Assembly (NCBI GenBank): GCA_963525745.1
Contig: CAURMH010000035.1
Location: 1-17,368 of the forward strand
DNA: 17,368 bases
Direction of reading: 5' to 3'
Source: CAURMH01 sp963525745
GTDB lineage: Bacteria > Pseudomonadota > Gammaproteobacteria > Enterobacterales > Pasteurellaceae
A model generated the notes under the pieces. It saw only the letters and a list, made by a program, of their open reading frames with translations. It made no database searches and was not told the origin of the DNA. How positions within the stretch are numbered: the first letter of the stretch is position 1; every line of letters starts with the position of its first letter. Position numbers and translations under genes: made by a program. Positions 6,706 through 13,591 of the stretch are shown in pieces.

Positions 6706-7614
6706 ATGAATATCCGTGATTTAGAATACTTAGTCGCGCTGGCCGAATATAAACATTTTCGCCGCGCTGCCGATTCCTGTAATGTAAGCCAGCCGACTCT
6801 TAGCGGACAAATCCGCAAATTGGAAGATGAACTAGGTATTATTTTATTGGAACGAACCAGTCGAAAAGTATTATTTACTCAATCAGGAATGCTCTTAGTC
6901 GAACAGGCAAAAACTATCCTGCAAGAAGTTAAATTATTAAAAGAAATGGCTAGCAAGCAAGGCAAAGAAATGACCGGCCCTATTCACATCGGCCTCATCC
7001 CGACCCTAGGGCCTTATTTATTACCTTATTTAATCCCTATTTTTAAACAAACATTTCCGGATTTAGAGATTTTTTTATACGAAGCTCAAACGCACCAATT
7101 GGTAGAACAACTTGAAATGGGACATTTAGACTGCGCAATTTTGGCAAGTGTCGTAGAAACGAAAGAATTTATTGAGGTTCCCGTATTTGACGAATCCATG
7201 TTACTTGCCGTATCGGAAAAGCACCCGTGGTCAAACAAAAAGAGCATTTCAATGGCTCAATTGAAAGGACAGGAAATGCTTATGTTAGATGACGGGCACT
7301 GTTTACGGGATCAGGCTCTCGGTTACTGCTTTACTGCCGGCGCAAAAGAAAATTCTCATTTTCAGGCCACCAGCCTTGAAACGCTGCGTAATATGGTCGC
7401 AGTCAATGCAGGATTGACACTCATGCCGGAACTCGCCGTATTGAATGAAGGAAACCGCACCGGTGTAAAATATATTCCTTGCCATTCCCCGGAACCCACT
7501 CGAAGTATTGTACTCATTTATCGCCCGGGTTCACCATTACGCACCCGCTATGAACGAATTGCCAAAGCGGTAAGTTCAGCTGTCACCACAATTCTACCGA
7601 AGAGAGTGCAATAA
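6706..7614 (+). CDS. oxyR: Peroxide-sensing LysR-type regulator OxyR
   Basis: A 302-aa LysR-family regulator. Residues 1-60 are the winged helix-turn-helix DNA-binding domain (MNIRDLEYLVALAEYKHFRRAA at its start). Residues about 90-295 are the sensor domain. The redox pair is intact: Cys199 in LDDGHCLRDQ and Cys208 in ALGYCF, the same numbers as in E. coli, where they form a disulfide on H2O2 exposure and switch on antioxidant genes. The start at 6706 has GGTGA just upstream. It is divergent from the peroxiredoxin-glutaredoxin gene and is followed by fabR after 1 nt, probably on one transcript. Confidence 0.96.
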   Translation: MNIRDLEYLVALAEYKHFRRAADSCNVSQPTLSGQIRKLEDELGIILLERTSRKVLFTQSGMLLVEQAKTILQEVKLLKEMASKQGKEMTGPIHIGLIPTLGPYLLPYLIPIFKQTFPDLEIFLYEAQTHQLVEQLEMGHLDCAILASVVETKEFIEVPVFDESMLLAVSEKHPWSNKKSISMAQLKGQEMLMLDDGHCLRDQALGYCFTAGAKENSHFQATSLETLRNMVAVNAGLTLMPELAVLNEGNRTGVKYIPCHSPEPTRSIVLIYRPGSPLRTRYERIAKAVSSAVTTILPKRVQ

Positions 7615-7615
7615 A

Positions 7616-8242
7616 ATGGCCGGCGTACGAGCAATCCAAAAGGAGAAAACCCGACGCGCATTGATCGATGCCGCGTTTAATCAACTAAGCGCCGAAAAAA
7701 GTTTCTCTAATTTAAGCCTAAGAGAAGTCGCCCGCGAAGCAGGTATTGCCCCGACATCCTTTTATCGCCATTTCAACGACATGGATGAATTAGGACTCGA
7801 AATGGTCGATGAAGCCGGTTTAATGCTACGCCAACTCATGCGTCAAGCACGCAAGCGCATTGCTGCCGGAGGTAGTGTCATTGCCGTTTCGGTCGAAACA
7901 TTCTTTGAATTTATCACTAATAGCACCAACGTCTTTCGCCTGTTACTACGCGAAAGCTCCGGCACATCGCAAGCCTTCCGTACCGCCGCTGCACGTGAAA
8001 TTAAACATTTTGTCGATGAACTCACCGACTACATCGCCCACCACAGTAACTACCCTCAATATATTGCCTATGTCCAGGCCGAAGGAATCGTCACCATTGT
8101 ATTCACTGCCGGTGCCAACGCATTAGACATGAACAAACAAGAAAGAGAGCAATTAAAAGAACGGGTAATTTTACAACTCCGCATGCTCGTCCGCGGTGCT
8201 GAATACTATCTAACGAAAAAAGAAAAGTCTTACAAGGGATAA
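7616..8242 (+). CDS. fabR: TetR-family regulator of unsaturated fatty acid synthesis, FabR
   Basis: A 208-aa TetR-type repressor. The helix-turn-helix is in LSLREVAREAGIAPTSFYRH (about residues 34-53), nearly identical to E. coli FabR. The remainder is the ligand-binding helical domain (MLRQLMRQARKRIAAGGSV and FRLLLRESSGTSQAFR). FabR represses fabB and fabA in response to the ratio of unsaturated to saturated acyl chains. Its ATG lies 1 nt after the oxyR stop, so the two are probably transcribed together; in E. coli fabR instead follows sthA. No strong terminator is seen after it. Confidence 0.93.
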   Translation: MAGVRAIQKEKTRRALIDAAFNQLSAEKSFSNLSLREVAREAGIAPTSFYRHFNDMDELGLEMVDEAGLMLRQLMRQARKRIAAGGSVIAVSVETFFEFITNSTNVFRLLLRESSGTSQAFRTAAAREIKHFVDELTDYIAHHSNYPQYIAYVQAEGIVTIVFTAGANALDMNKQEREQLKERVILQLRMLVRGAEYYLTKKEKSYKG

Positions 8243-8460
8243 ATCGCTTATAAAAATATCATCTAAGACGCAACTATTTTTTGAATTTGACACGCATATT
8301 CCAAACAGAAAACGTTCACTTTTTGTGATTTACAGAATTAGGACTGCCACCTTTCTGAATATTCAGTTTTTCTTTTTACTCACTCAGAGCAGTAATTCAA
8401 TAACCAAGAAATTGATTTTTATAAATGACCTCAATTAGCTTTGTAAGTTATAAAATCCCC
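8243..8460. other. AT-rich gap downstream of fabR without a recognisable gene
   Basis: No open frame with coding character is seen on either strand. The only structure noticed is a perfect 12-bp palindrome CTGAATATTCAG (8355-8366) followed by a T-rich stretch. It could act as a weak fabR terminator but would have only a 4-bp stem around a 4-nt loop. Base composition is more AT-rich than the flanking genes. Confidence 0.5.
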
Positions 8461-8463
8461 AAA

Positions 8464-8486
8464 AAGTCAGCGTTAAATGCTGACTT
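8464..8486 (-). terminator. Terminator of the broken secreted-protein gene
   Basis: AAGTCAGC / GCTGACTT, an 8-bp stem with a 7-nt loop, followed by a U-run on the minus strand (A5 on plus, 8461-8465). It lies 12 bp past the end of the minus-strand pseudogene. Confidence 0.8.
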
Positions 8487-8498
8487 CCTATTATTTAA

Positions 8499-8939
8499 TT
8501 AAGGTTGTTTCCCTTTTTTACACCAAGCTTCCCATTCATCGAGCATATCCATACGAACAATAGAATCTTCACCTACTTCTTTCTTATAAGCATTCGCCCA
8601 CTGATCAACACAAGCACTGATTTGATTTTTTGTCATTTTTTTAGGAGCCTTATTAGTTGAACAATTTACTTTTTAGCATTCAGAAAACCATCATTACCAG
8701 TAATATTGTAGCATTCTCCGACTTTAGAATTATGTAACACCTCCATTGCCGGGGGATTCAATATAAACCCATAAAGCCCCTTTATTCGTTAAAAATGCCA
8801 CATAGTCACCAGAACCATTAGCCAATTGTTGTTCTATTTGTCTTTCTTGAGCTTTAGTGAATTTTGTCATTTTAACAATTTCTGCATTAGCAGTAGAGAT
8901 AAAACCTAAAGCCAATAAACCAGTTAATAATTTTTTCAT
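8499..8939 (-). pseudogene. Broken gene for a small secreted four-cysteine protein, unknown family
   Basis: An open frame starts at 8939 with a clear signal peptide (MKKLLTGLLALGFISTANA, likely cut before E20) and stops after 69 codons at 8730. Removing one C from the C5 run at 8751-8755 restores SPAMEVLHNSKVGECYNITG and continues to a TAA at 8666-8668. Adding one A to the A5 run at 8670-8674 then joins NAKKVNCSTNKAPKK to a 45-codon frame (ATG 8636, stop 8499) with SACVDQWANAYKKE and EWEAWCKK. First and last segments are in the same frame, so the two indels cancel. Rebuilt, it is about 146 aa with four cysteines in the mature part. I do not recognise the family. If the indels are sequencing errors the gene is intact; otherwise only a 69-aa secreted fragment is made. 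Confidence 0.7.
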
Positions 8940-8979
8940 ATAGTAGACCTCATTTAAGTAAGTGTAAAAATTGTTTTAA

Positions 8980-9023
8980 TTATAGTGTTCCACTTGTTAT
9001 GCTATAATCCACAAAAGGTTGTG
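8980..9023 (+). promoter_or_regulatory. Promoter and putative operator of the XRE regulator pseudogene
   Basis: TGCTATAAT (9000-9008) is a perfect extended -10. The -35 position 17 bp upstream (TTATAG, 8980-8985) is weak, as is common with an extended -10. Directly after it, where transcription would start, CACAA-AAGG-TTGTG (9010-9023) is an inverted repeat with further AATC/GATT symmetry outside. An XRE regulator commonly represses its own promoter through such a repeat. The region also separates the divergent secreted-protein gene. Confidence 0.5.
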
Positions 9024-9048
9024 ATTCCTTCCTAATCTGTGGGGCTTT

Positions 9049-9432
9049 ATGAAAGTAAATGAAAAAATTCGTTTTTTAAAATCTAACCCAAGATCAAATG
9101 GCTGAACGCTTAGGCATGTCCACAAATGGTTACGCAAAAATTAAACGAGGGGAGACCCGTTTAACTATTTCTAAATTGGAAAAAATTGTAGAAGTATTTA
9201 ACACTGATGTTTTAGAACTAATGTCATTGGGTGAAAAAATCTTTTATTTTCAAGATAATAACCATAGTATCATATCATTAATCCTACTTCGCAAGATTTA
9301 ATGGCTGAAATTATTCAGTTAAAGCAGACTATCTCACATCAACAAGAAATGTTAGAAGCAAAAAATCAAATGGTTGAATCACAAAAATTGTAATTAGAAT
9401 CACTCCAGAAAATTATCAATAAGCTTTCTTAG
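9049..9432 (+). pseudogene. Broken XRE-family helix-turn-helix regulator
   Basis: Frame 1 from the ATG at 9049 gives MKVNEKIRFLK and then loses the pattern. A second frame gives TQDQMAERLGMSTNGYAKIKRGET and LEKIVEVFNTDVLELMSLGE, the helix-turn-helix core of an XRE/Cro-C1 regulator, until about 9260. The original frame resumes with NPTSQDLMAEIIQLKQTI, a coiled-coil tail, is stopped by TAA at about 9391-9393, and would continue LESLQKIINKLS to TAG at 9430-9432. So there are two frame shifts that cancel, plus one nonsense codon. The first shift lies near 9079 and looks like a small deletion, because the usual spacing between the FL and LTQ motifs in such proteins is longer. An internal ATG (9098) could give only a protein lacking helix 1. 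Confidence 0.8.
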
Positions 9433-9433
9433 T

Positions 9434-9442
9434 ACAAGCGGT
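9434..9442 (+). repeat. ACAAGCGGT: uptake signal of the Actinobacillus pleuropneumoniae type
   Basis: A perfect copy of the 9-mer core used by the other Pasteurellaceae subclade (A. pleuropneumoniae, Mannheimia haemolytica, H. ducreyi), just after the XRE pseudogene. All other uptake signals here are AAGTGCGGT. A single copy can occur by chance (about 0.13 expected in the window). Confidence 0.5.
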
Positions 9443-9646
9443 AACTTTTTCAAAGAAACTTGGTATTAAATAACAAACGCATAAAACCATCCAAGTGAAG
9501 CATTAATTTGTGTCGAACAGTAGCACCACATTAAAACCATTTTCAATACGGTGTATTTTATAAGAGTAATTTCACCTTTGTGCAGCTACTGTATAATTTT
9601 AAAATTTTTTGAACGCTCTTTACTATTATCCGAACGAGAAGATTTT
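9443..9646. other. AT-rich gap without a recognisable gene
   Basis: No credible reading frame, hairpin terminator or RNA gene was recognised. The stretch before the AhpD-like gene's stop has no obvious terminator on the minus strand. Confidence 0.5.
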
Positions 9647-10192
9647 TTAAGCGAAATCCTGTAATTCCGGGTTGATTGGGGTTTCGGCAATATTGTTGAC
9701 ATAGTTACATAATGTTGCCAGACTGACGCCAAGAATAACTTCGATAGCCTGTTGTTGAGTATAACCCGCGTCAAAAAATGAGTGTAATTGAGCCGGCGTT
9801 AATTTTGCTTTTTGTAGGATAACGGCAAGTGTGAAACGTGCGAGCGTATCTAGTTTTGGGTTGTAGTCGATTCGTGCCGTCGCGCGAATTGCTTCCACAA
9901 CCTCGGTAGGCATTTTGAGTAATTTGAGTGCAATTTTGGTATGACCGGCAACACAGAAGCCGCAACCATTAACCACTGCCGCCGTAATCTGCACGACTTC
10001 GCGCTCTTCTGCAGTCAGGCTATTACGGCCATTAATGCCACTTACAGTACGGTAGGTTTCCAAAGCGGCAGGGGCATTAGCCAATACGCCGATTAAGTTA
10101 GGAATAAATCCGTTGGCCTGTTGTACGGCTTTTAAGGCGTCTTTTGAGGCTTCCGGTGCGGTTTCGATAGTGTGAATTTGAAAAGATGACAT
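9647..10192 (-). CDS. AhpD-like carboxymuconolactone decarboxylase-family protein
   Basis: A 181-aa cytosolic protein of the CMD/AhpD superfamily. The redox centre NGCGFCVAGH (Cys77, Cys80, His84) with upstream glutamates (AEEREVV, about 61-67) matches the proton-relay and CxxC arrangement of AhpD-type alkylhydroperoxidases. It is therefore a likely thiol-dependent peroxidase or reductase; the substrate is unknown. AAGGA lies 8 bases before the ATG. It stands alone between the decayed pocket and an unrelated gene on the same strand. The upstream gap showed no convincing OxyR site. Confidence 0.85.
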   Translation of the reverse strand: MSSFQIHTIETAPEASKDALKAVQQANGFIPNLIGVLANAPAALETYRTVSGINGRNSLTAEEREVVQITAAVVNGCGFCVAGHTKIALKLLKMPTEVVEAIRATARIDYNPKLDTLARFTLAVILQKAKLTPAQLHSFFDAGYTQQQAIEVILGVSLATLCNYVNNIAETPINPELQDFA

Positions 10193-10299
10193 CGTTTTTC
10201 CTTATTATTTGTATGAATCTTGTTAGCTATTCTATCCGACTTTTAAGTTTATTTTCTATAGATTTTAATTATATGAAAGAACGATTTGATCTTTATCCG

Positions 10300-11142
10300 T
10301 TATTCATCCGAATAATCACTGCAAAATCCCTCGCCATAAGGCAAAAAGAGCCAGGTATGAACATCGAGTGAAGATTTTAATGCCGCACGAATTTTGCTTT
10401 CATTCGCTTGATAAATTTTGGCAAGAACCTGACAAAGTTCATCAATTTTGACCGCACTTAGCGGTTCTTTTCGGATAAAAAAGAACCAGCAACATTCTAT
10501 TCCGGCAAGTTCATAACCAAATTGCTCGAATAAGATGCCGGCCAGTATCCGATTTTCAATAGGCGTGAAATCGCCGGCCCAATAGCCGTTTGGAAGCACG
10601 GCTATACAATCAGGACTATAGTTGGTCGGACAAAGACGAACAGTAACACTGTCGTCAAAATAACGAGGGGCGTTATATTGTATGTTTTCCAGCAATGCGT
10701 AGTTCTCGTCGTAACTGCTTTCGTCATCCAGCGGCAAAAGGGTGTTAATTTTATTCTCTTTTGAATTTTCGGTTAATTGTTCCGCCCCTTGCCAAAATTG
10801 AGCGCATTCCGGCGAGGCGCGATCAGCGTCGGGGTGTCGGGCGAAATAAAGATCATTGTCATAGATAAATTCGTTTGCATGCATGGCCGTGTATTCAAGC
10901 TGGTCTTCGTCGCCAAAAATCAAATAGGGACGATGGTTCGGATAGTTTTCGCATAGTTTTTGGTAATGTTTTACCAAGCGTGAAATAAGCATCCAGTTGG
11001 ATAGCGTTCCGATACCGTGACATAAATTATGATCATCTTGCGAAAGTGAACAGTCGTGTGAAATAGGAGAAAATTGTGTTTGATCGGTAAAAATCGCTTT
11101 TAGGGTAGAAAAAATCCTTTTTAGGGTAGAGGAAAATGACAT
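10300..11142 (-). CDS. Hypothetical protein, 280 aa, unrecognised
   Basis: A soluble-looking protein without signal peptide or membrane span. The N-terminus has a tandem 7-residue repeat (STLKRIF-STLKAIF), then acidic, aromatic-rich sequence (HRPYLIFGDEDQLEYTAMHA, FIYDNDLYFARHPDADRA, VLPNGYWAGDF, ECCWFFFIRKEPLSAVKIDE). It ends LDVHTWLFLPYGEGFCSDYS. AGGAG stands 7 bases before the ATG at 11142. A USS (10451-10459) lies inside and encodes Ser-Ala-Val. The intact frame, good ribosome binding site and in-frame USS argue for a real, long-resident gene. I cannot assign a domain. Confidence 0.75.
   Translation of the reverse strand: MSFSSTLKRIFSTLKAIFTDQTQFSPISHDCSLSQDDHNLCHGIGTLSNWMLISRLVKHYQKLCENYPNHRPYLIFGDEDQLEYTAMHANEFIYDNDLYFARHPDADRASPECAQFWQGAEQLTENSKENKINTLLPLDDESSYDENYALLENIQYNAPRYFDDSVTVRLCPTNYSPDCIAVLPNGYWAGDFTPIENRILAGILFEQFGYELAGIECCWFFFIRKEPLSAVKIDELCQVLAKIYQANESKIRAALKSSLDVHTWLFLPYGEGFCSDYSDE
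10451..10459 (-). repeat. DNA uptake signal sequence (AAGTGCGGT)
   Basis: Perfect core followed by CAAAAT, as in the extended consensus, inside the 280-aa hypothetical gene. Confidence 0.9.
11089..11130 (-). repeat. Imperfect 21-bp tandem direct repeat
   Basis: Two copies (11110-11130 and 11089-11109) encode STLKRIF and STLKAIF at residues 5-18 of the 280-aa protein. The shared part is TCTACCCTAAAA followed by a two-base difference and ATTTTT. Confidence 0.75.
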
Positions 11143-11189
11143 GAAAAAACTCCTAAATTAATTAGAAATGCGAAATTAGCGTGAAATTG

Positions 11190-11198
11190 ACCGCACTT
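11190..11198 (-). repeat. DNA uptake signal sequence (AAGTGCGGT)
   Basis: Perfect core directly abutting the cysE stop codon, in the gap before the next minus-strand gene. No inverted partner is present, so it is not part of a terminator. Confidence 0.9.
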
Positions 11199-12011
11199 TT
11201 AGATATTTAAATTGATGGAATCATCAATAAAGTATTGATTCATATCAAACGCCGGTTTGGCGCCTTTGTCTTTCCCGATAATTCTGGCCGGCACTCCTGC
11301 GGCGGTAGCGTATTCCGGAATAGGCTGTAATACGACCGAATTTGCGCCGATTTTAGCGTAGCGACCGACTTCAATATTACCTAAAATTTTGGCCCCGGCG
11401 CCGATCATGACGCCTTCGCGAATTTTCGGATGGCGATCGCCGGATTCTTTGCCCGTGCCGCCAAGCGTGACACCTTGTAAAATAGACACATCATTCTCGA
11501 TGACAGAAGTTTCGCCCACAACGATTCCCGTTGCGTGGTCGAACATGATGCCGTGCCCGATTTTAGCGGCCGGATGAATATCGACATCGAATGCAATAGA
11601 AATTTGATTTTGTAAATAGAGCGCTAAGGATTGGCGTGATTGACGCCACAAATAATGTGTGATTCGATAACTTTGTAATGCATGAAAACCTTTTAAATAT
11701 AACAACGGCGTTGACCATAGTTCGACTGCCGGATCGCGTTGGCGTACGGCTTGAATGTCACAGGCGGCGCATTCAATAATCCCCGGCTGGGCTTGGTAAG
11801 CCTCTTCGATAATTTCACGCAGTGCAATTGCCGGCATAATCGGATTAGCCAGTTTGTTGGCTAAAATATAACTTAAGGCGCTGCCGAGATTTTGATGTTT
11901 CAAAATAGTCGAATGGAAAAAACTGGCTAACATGGGTTCGCTATCGACAAGTTCTTTCGTTTCTCGGCGAATATTTTGCCAAACTTCGTTTTGCCAAATT
12001 TCAGCGGTCAT
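11199..12011 (-). CDS. cysE: Serine O-acetyltransferase CysE
   Basis: A 270-aa enzyme that makes O-acetylserine from serine and acetyl-CoA, the first step of cysteine synthesis. Residues about 1-140 are the helical N-terminal domain. From about 142 it is a left-handed beta helix of hexapeptide repeats, with active-site DIHPAAKIGHGIMFDHATG and LGGTGKESGDRHPKI. The C-terminus SINLNI ends in the isoleucine that inserts into the active site of O-acetylserine sulfhydrylase (CysK) in the cysteine synthase complex; the H. influenzae enzyme ends in NLNI too. AAGGAG precedes the ATG inside the end of gpsA, leaving a 1-nt gap, so the two are co-translated. Confidence 0.96.
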   Translation of the reverse strand: MTAEIWQNEVWQNIRRETKELVDSEPMLASFFHSTILKHQNLGSALSYILANKLANPIMPAIALREIIEEAYQAQPGIIECAACDIQAVRQRDPAVELWSTPLLYLKGFHALQSYRITHYLWRQSRQSLALYLQNQISIAFDVDIHPAAKIGHGIMFDHATGIVVGETSVIENDVSILQGVTLGGTGKESGDRHPKIREGVMIGAGAKILGNIEVGRYAKIGANSVVLQPIPEYATAAGVPARIIGKDKGAKPAFDMNQYFIDDSINLNI

Positions 12012-12012
12012 A

Positions 12013-13020
12013 TTATTCTCCTTTACGTTCGCGTCCGAGTAGATTCAGTGCGACGTCCTGCGCACTTTTATTTTGGAACAGCATGGCATAAATTTGTTCG
12101 GTAATCGGCATTTCAATGCCTTGCCGTTTGGCAAGCAGATAGGCTTCTTTGGTATTATAAAATCCTTCCACCACTTGCCCGATGCGATTTATTGCCGTCT
12201 GACAATCGCAGCCGGCTCCCAACATTAAGCCGAATCGCCGATTGCGCGATTGATCGTCGGTACAGGTCAGTACCAAATCGCCTAGTCCGGACATCCCCAT
12301 AAATGTGCTTGCTTGCGCACCTAAAGAAAGTCCTAACCGTGTCATTTCGGCAAGACCTCGCGTGATAAGCGCTGCGCGTGTATTAGCGCCGAATCCCATG
12401 CCGTCCGCCACGCCGGCACCGATAGCAATAACATTTTTTATTGCGCCGCCCAGCTGTACGCCAGCCATATCCGAATTTAAATAAACACGAAAATTTTGAC
12501 TATTATGAATGCGAGACTGAAACGCTTGGGCAAATTGGTCATTATTTGAGGCGAGCGTAATGGCTGTTGGTAATCCTTCGGCAAGCTCTCTGGCAAAGGT
12601 AGGGCCGGAAAGCACGGCGAGCGGATAGCTCTTGCCGAGTTGTTCTTCTACGACCGATTGGAGCAATCGGCCGGTATCCCGCTCGAGACCTTTGGTTGCC
12701 CAAACGATACGGTGAGAGGCGGTTAAGTGCGGTCGAATTTGTGACAAAATTTGATTGAACGCGTGGCTTGGTACGACAATAAGAATATCCTCTGCTTTCG
12801 CTAAAGTTTGCGTAAGATTTGACTCGAGAAAAAGTGCTTCAGGAAAAAGAATATTAGGCAGAAAACGGTGATTTTGATGGGTTTGGCGCATTTGCTCAAT
12901 GTGCGCCGGATTATGTGCCCAAAGATAAGTCGGCGAACCGTTACGGGCAAACGCAATTGCCAAAGCCGTTCCGTAAGAGCCGGCGCCCAAAATGGCAATA
13001 GGAGAGTGAGATGGCGTCAT
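12013..13020 (-). CDS. gpsA: Glycerol-3-phosphate dehydrogenase [NAD(P)+]
   Basis: A 335-aa cytosolic enzyme that reduces dihydroxyacetone phosphate to sn-glycerol 3-phosphate for phospholipid synthesis. Residues about 7-17 are the nucleotide-binding loop IAILGAGSYGT. VWATKGLE (about 105-112) and GGAIKNVIAIGAGVADGMGFG hold the catalytic lysine and conserved glycines, and the C-terminal helical domain includes MGMSGLGDLVLTCT. It lies between secB and cysE as in E. coli. No good Shine-Dalgarno precedes the ATG, and a hairpin with a U-run sits in the 54-bp gap after secB. A USS (12725-12733) is in the coding region. Confidence 0.95.
   Translation of the reverse strand: MTPSHSPIAILGAGSYGTALAIAFARNGSPTYLWAHNPAHIEQMRQTHQNHRFLPNILFPEALFLESNLTQTLAKAEDILIVVPSHAFNQILSQIRPHLTASHRIVWATKGLERDTGRLLQSVVEEQLGKSYPLAVLSGPTFARELAEGLPTAITLASNNDQFAQAFQSRIHNSQNFRVYLNSDMAGVQLGGAIKNVIAIGAGVADGMGFGANTRAALITRGLAEMTRLGLSLGAQASTFMGMSGLGDLVLTCTDDQSRNRRFGLMLGAGCDCQTAINRIGQVVEGFYNTKEAYLLAKRQGIEMPITEQIYAMLFQNKSAQDVALNLLGRERKGE
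12725..12733 (+). repeat. DNA uptake signal sequence (AAGTGCGGT)
   Basis: Perfect core inside gpsA, where its complement encodes part of RPHLT. Confidence 0.9.
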
Positions 13021-13045
13021 AACATTTATTTAAGAGATAAAAATG

Positions 13046-13063
13046 AGGGCGATTACTCGCCCT
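13046..13063 (-). terminator. Intra-operon terminator or attenuator between secB and gpsA
   Basis: A perfect 7-bp stem AGGGCGA/TCGCCCT closed in the minus-strand RNA by a GUAA tetraloop (GNRA type), followed by CAUUUUUAUC. It may reduce read-through from secB into gpsA-cysE. Confidence 0.65.
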
Positions 13064-13074
13064 TAATTTATAGC

Positions 13075-13572
13075 TTAATGCACTTCTTCTTTATTTTCTT
13101 CAGGTTGTGCCGCTTCTTGTTGGCTGTTCATATATTCAACGAATAATGCATCAAAATTGACGGGGGAAAGATTGAGTGCAGGGAATGTTCCTCGGCTTAC
13201 CAAGCTGGAAATCAATTCACGAGCATAAGGATAGAGTAAACTCGGGCATTGAGAGGTTAAACAATGAGCCAGTTCAACGCCTTCTAAACCGGTGATGGTA
13301 AATACGCCGGCCTGTTTAACTTCGCAGATAAACGCCAGATCACCGGACTCTTCTAGTGTTGTTTCTACCGAGATATTAAGACAAATTTCATATAAGTCTT
13401 CACCGACTTGTGCTGTTTCCGTGCTTAAATCAAATCCCAATTTCGGCTTCCATTCTTGGTGGAAAATATGAGGAAGATTCGGCGCTTCAAAGGAAACGTC
13501 TTTAATGTAAATACGCTGGATTTGTAGTGAAGATTGTGGCTCTAGAGTCACTTTCTGAGTTTCTTCAGTCAT
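13075..13572 (-). CDS. secB: Protein-export chaperone SecB
   Basis: A 165-aa cytosolic chaperone that holds unfolded preproteins and delivers them to SecA. Family segments QIQRIYIKDVSFEAPNLP, the FDLSTETAQVGEDLYEICLN strand and CPSLLYPYARELISSLVSRG with TFPALNLSPVNFDALF are all present. It ends with an acidic tail (QPEENKEEVH). AAGGA precedes the ATG. It follows yibN by 19 bp. The grxC gene that separates yibN and secB in E. coli is absent. Confidence 0.96.
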   Translation of the reverse strand: MTEETQKVTLEPQSSLQIQRIYIKDVSFEAPNLPHIFHQEWKPKLGFDLSTETAQVGEDLYEICLNISVETTLEESGDLAFICEVKQAGVFTITGLEGVELAHCLTSQCPSLLYPYARELISSLVSRGTFPALNLSPVNFDALFVEYMNSQQEAAQPEENKEEVH

Positions 13573-13591
13573 AATTTATTCCTTAAATGAT

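Noticed and set aside
10193..10299. A possible OxyR site upstream of the AhpD-like gene
   Set aside because: ATAG occurs, but the other boxes at 11-bp steps match poorly.
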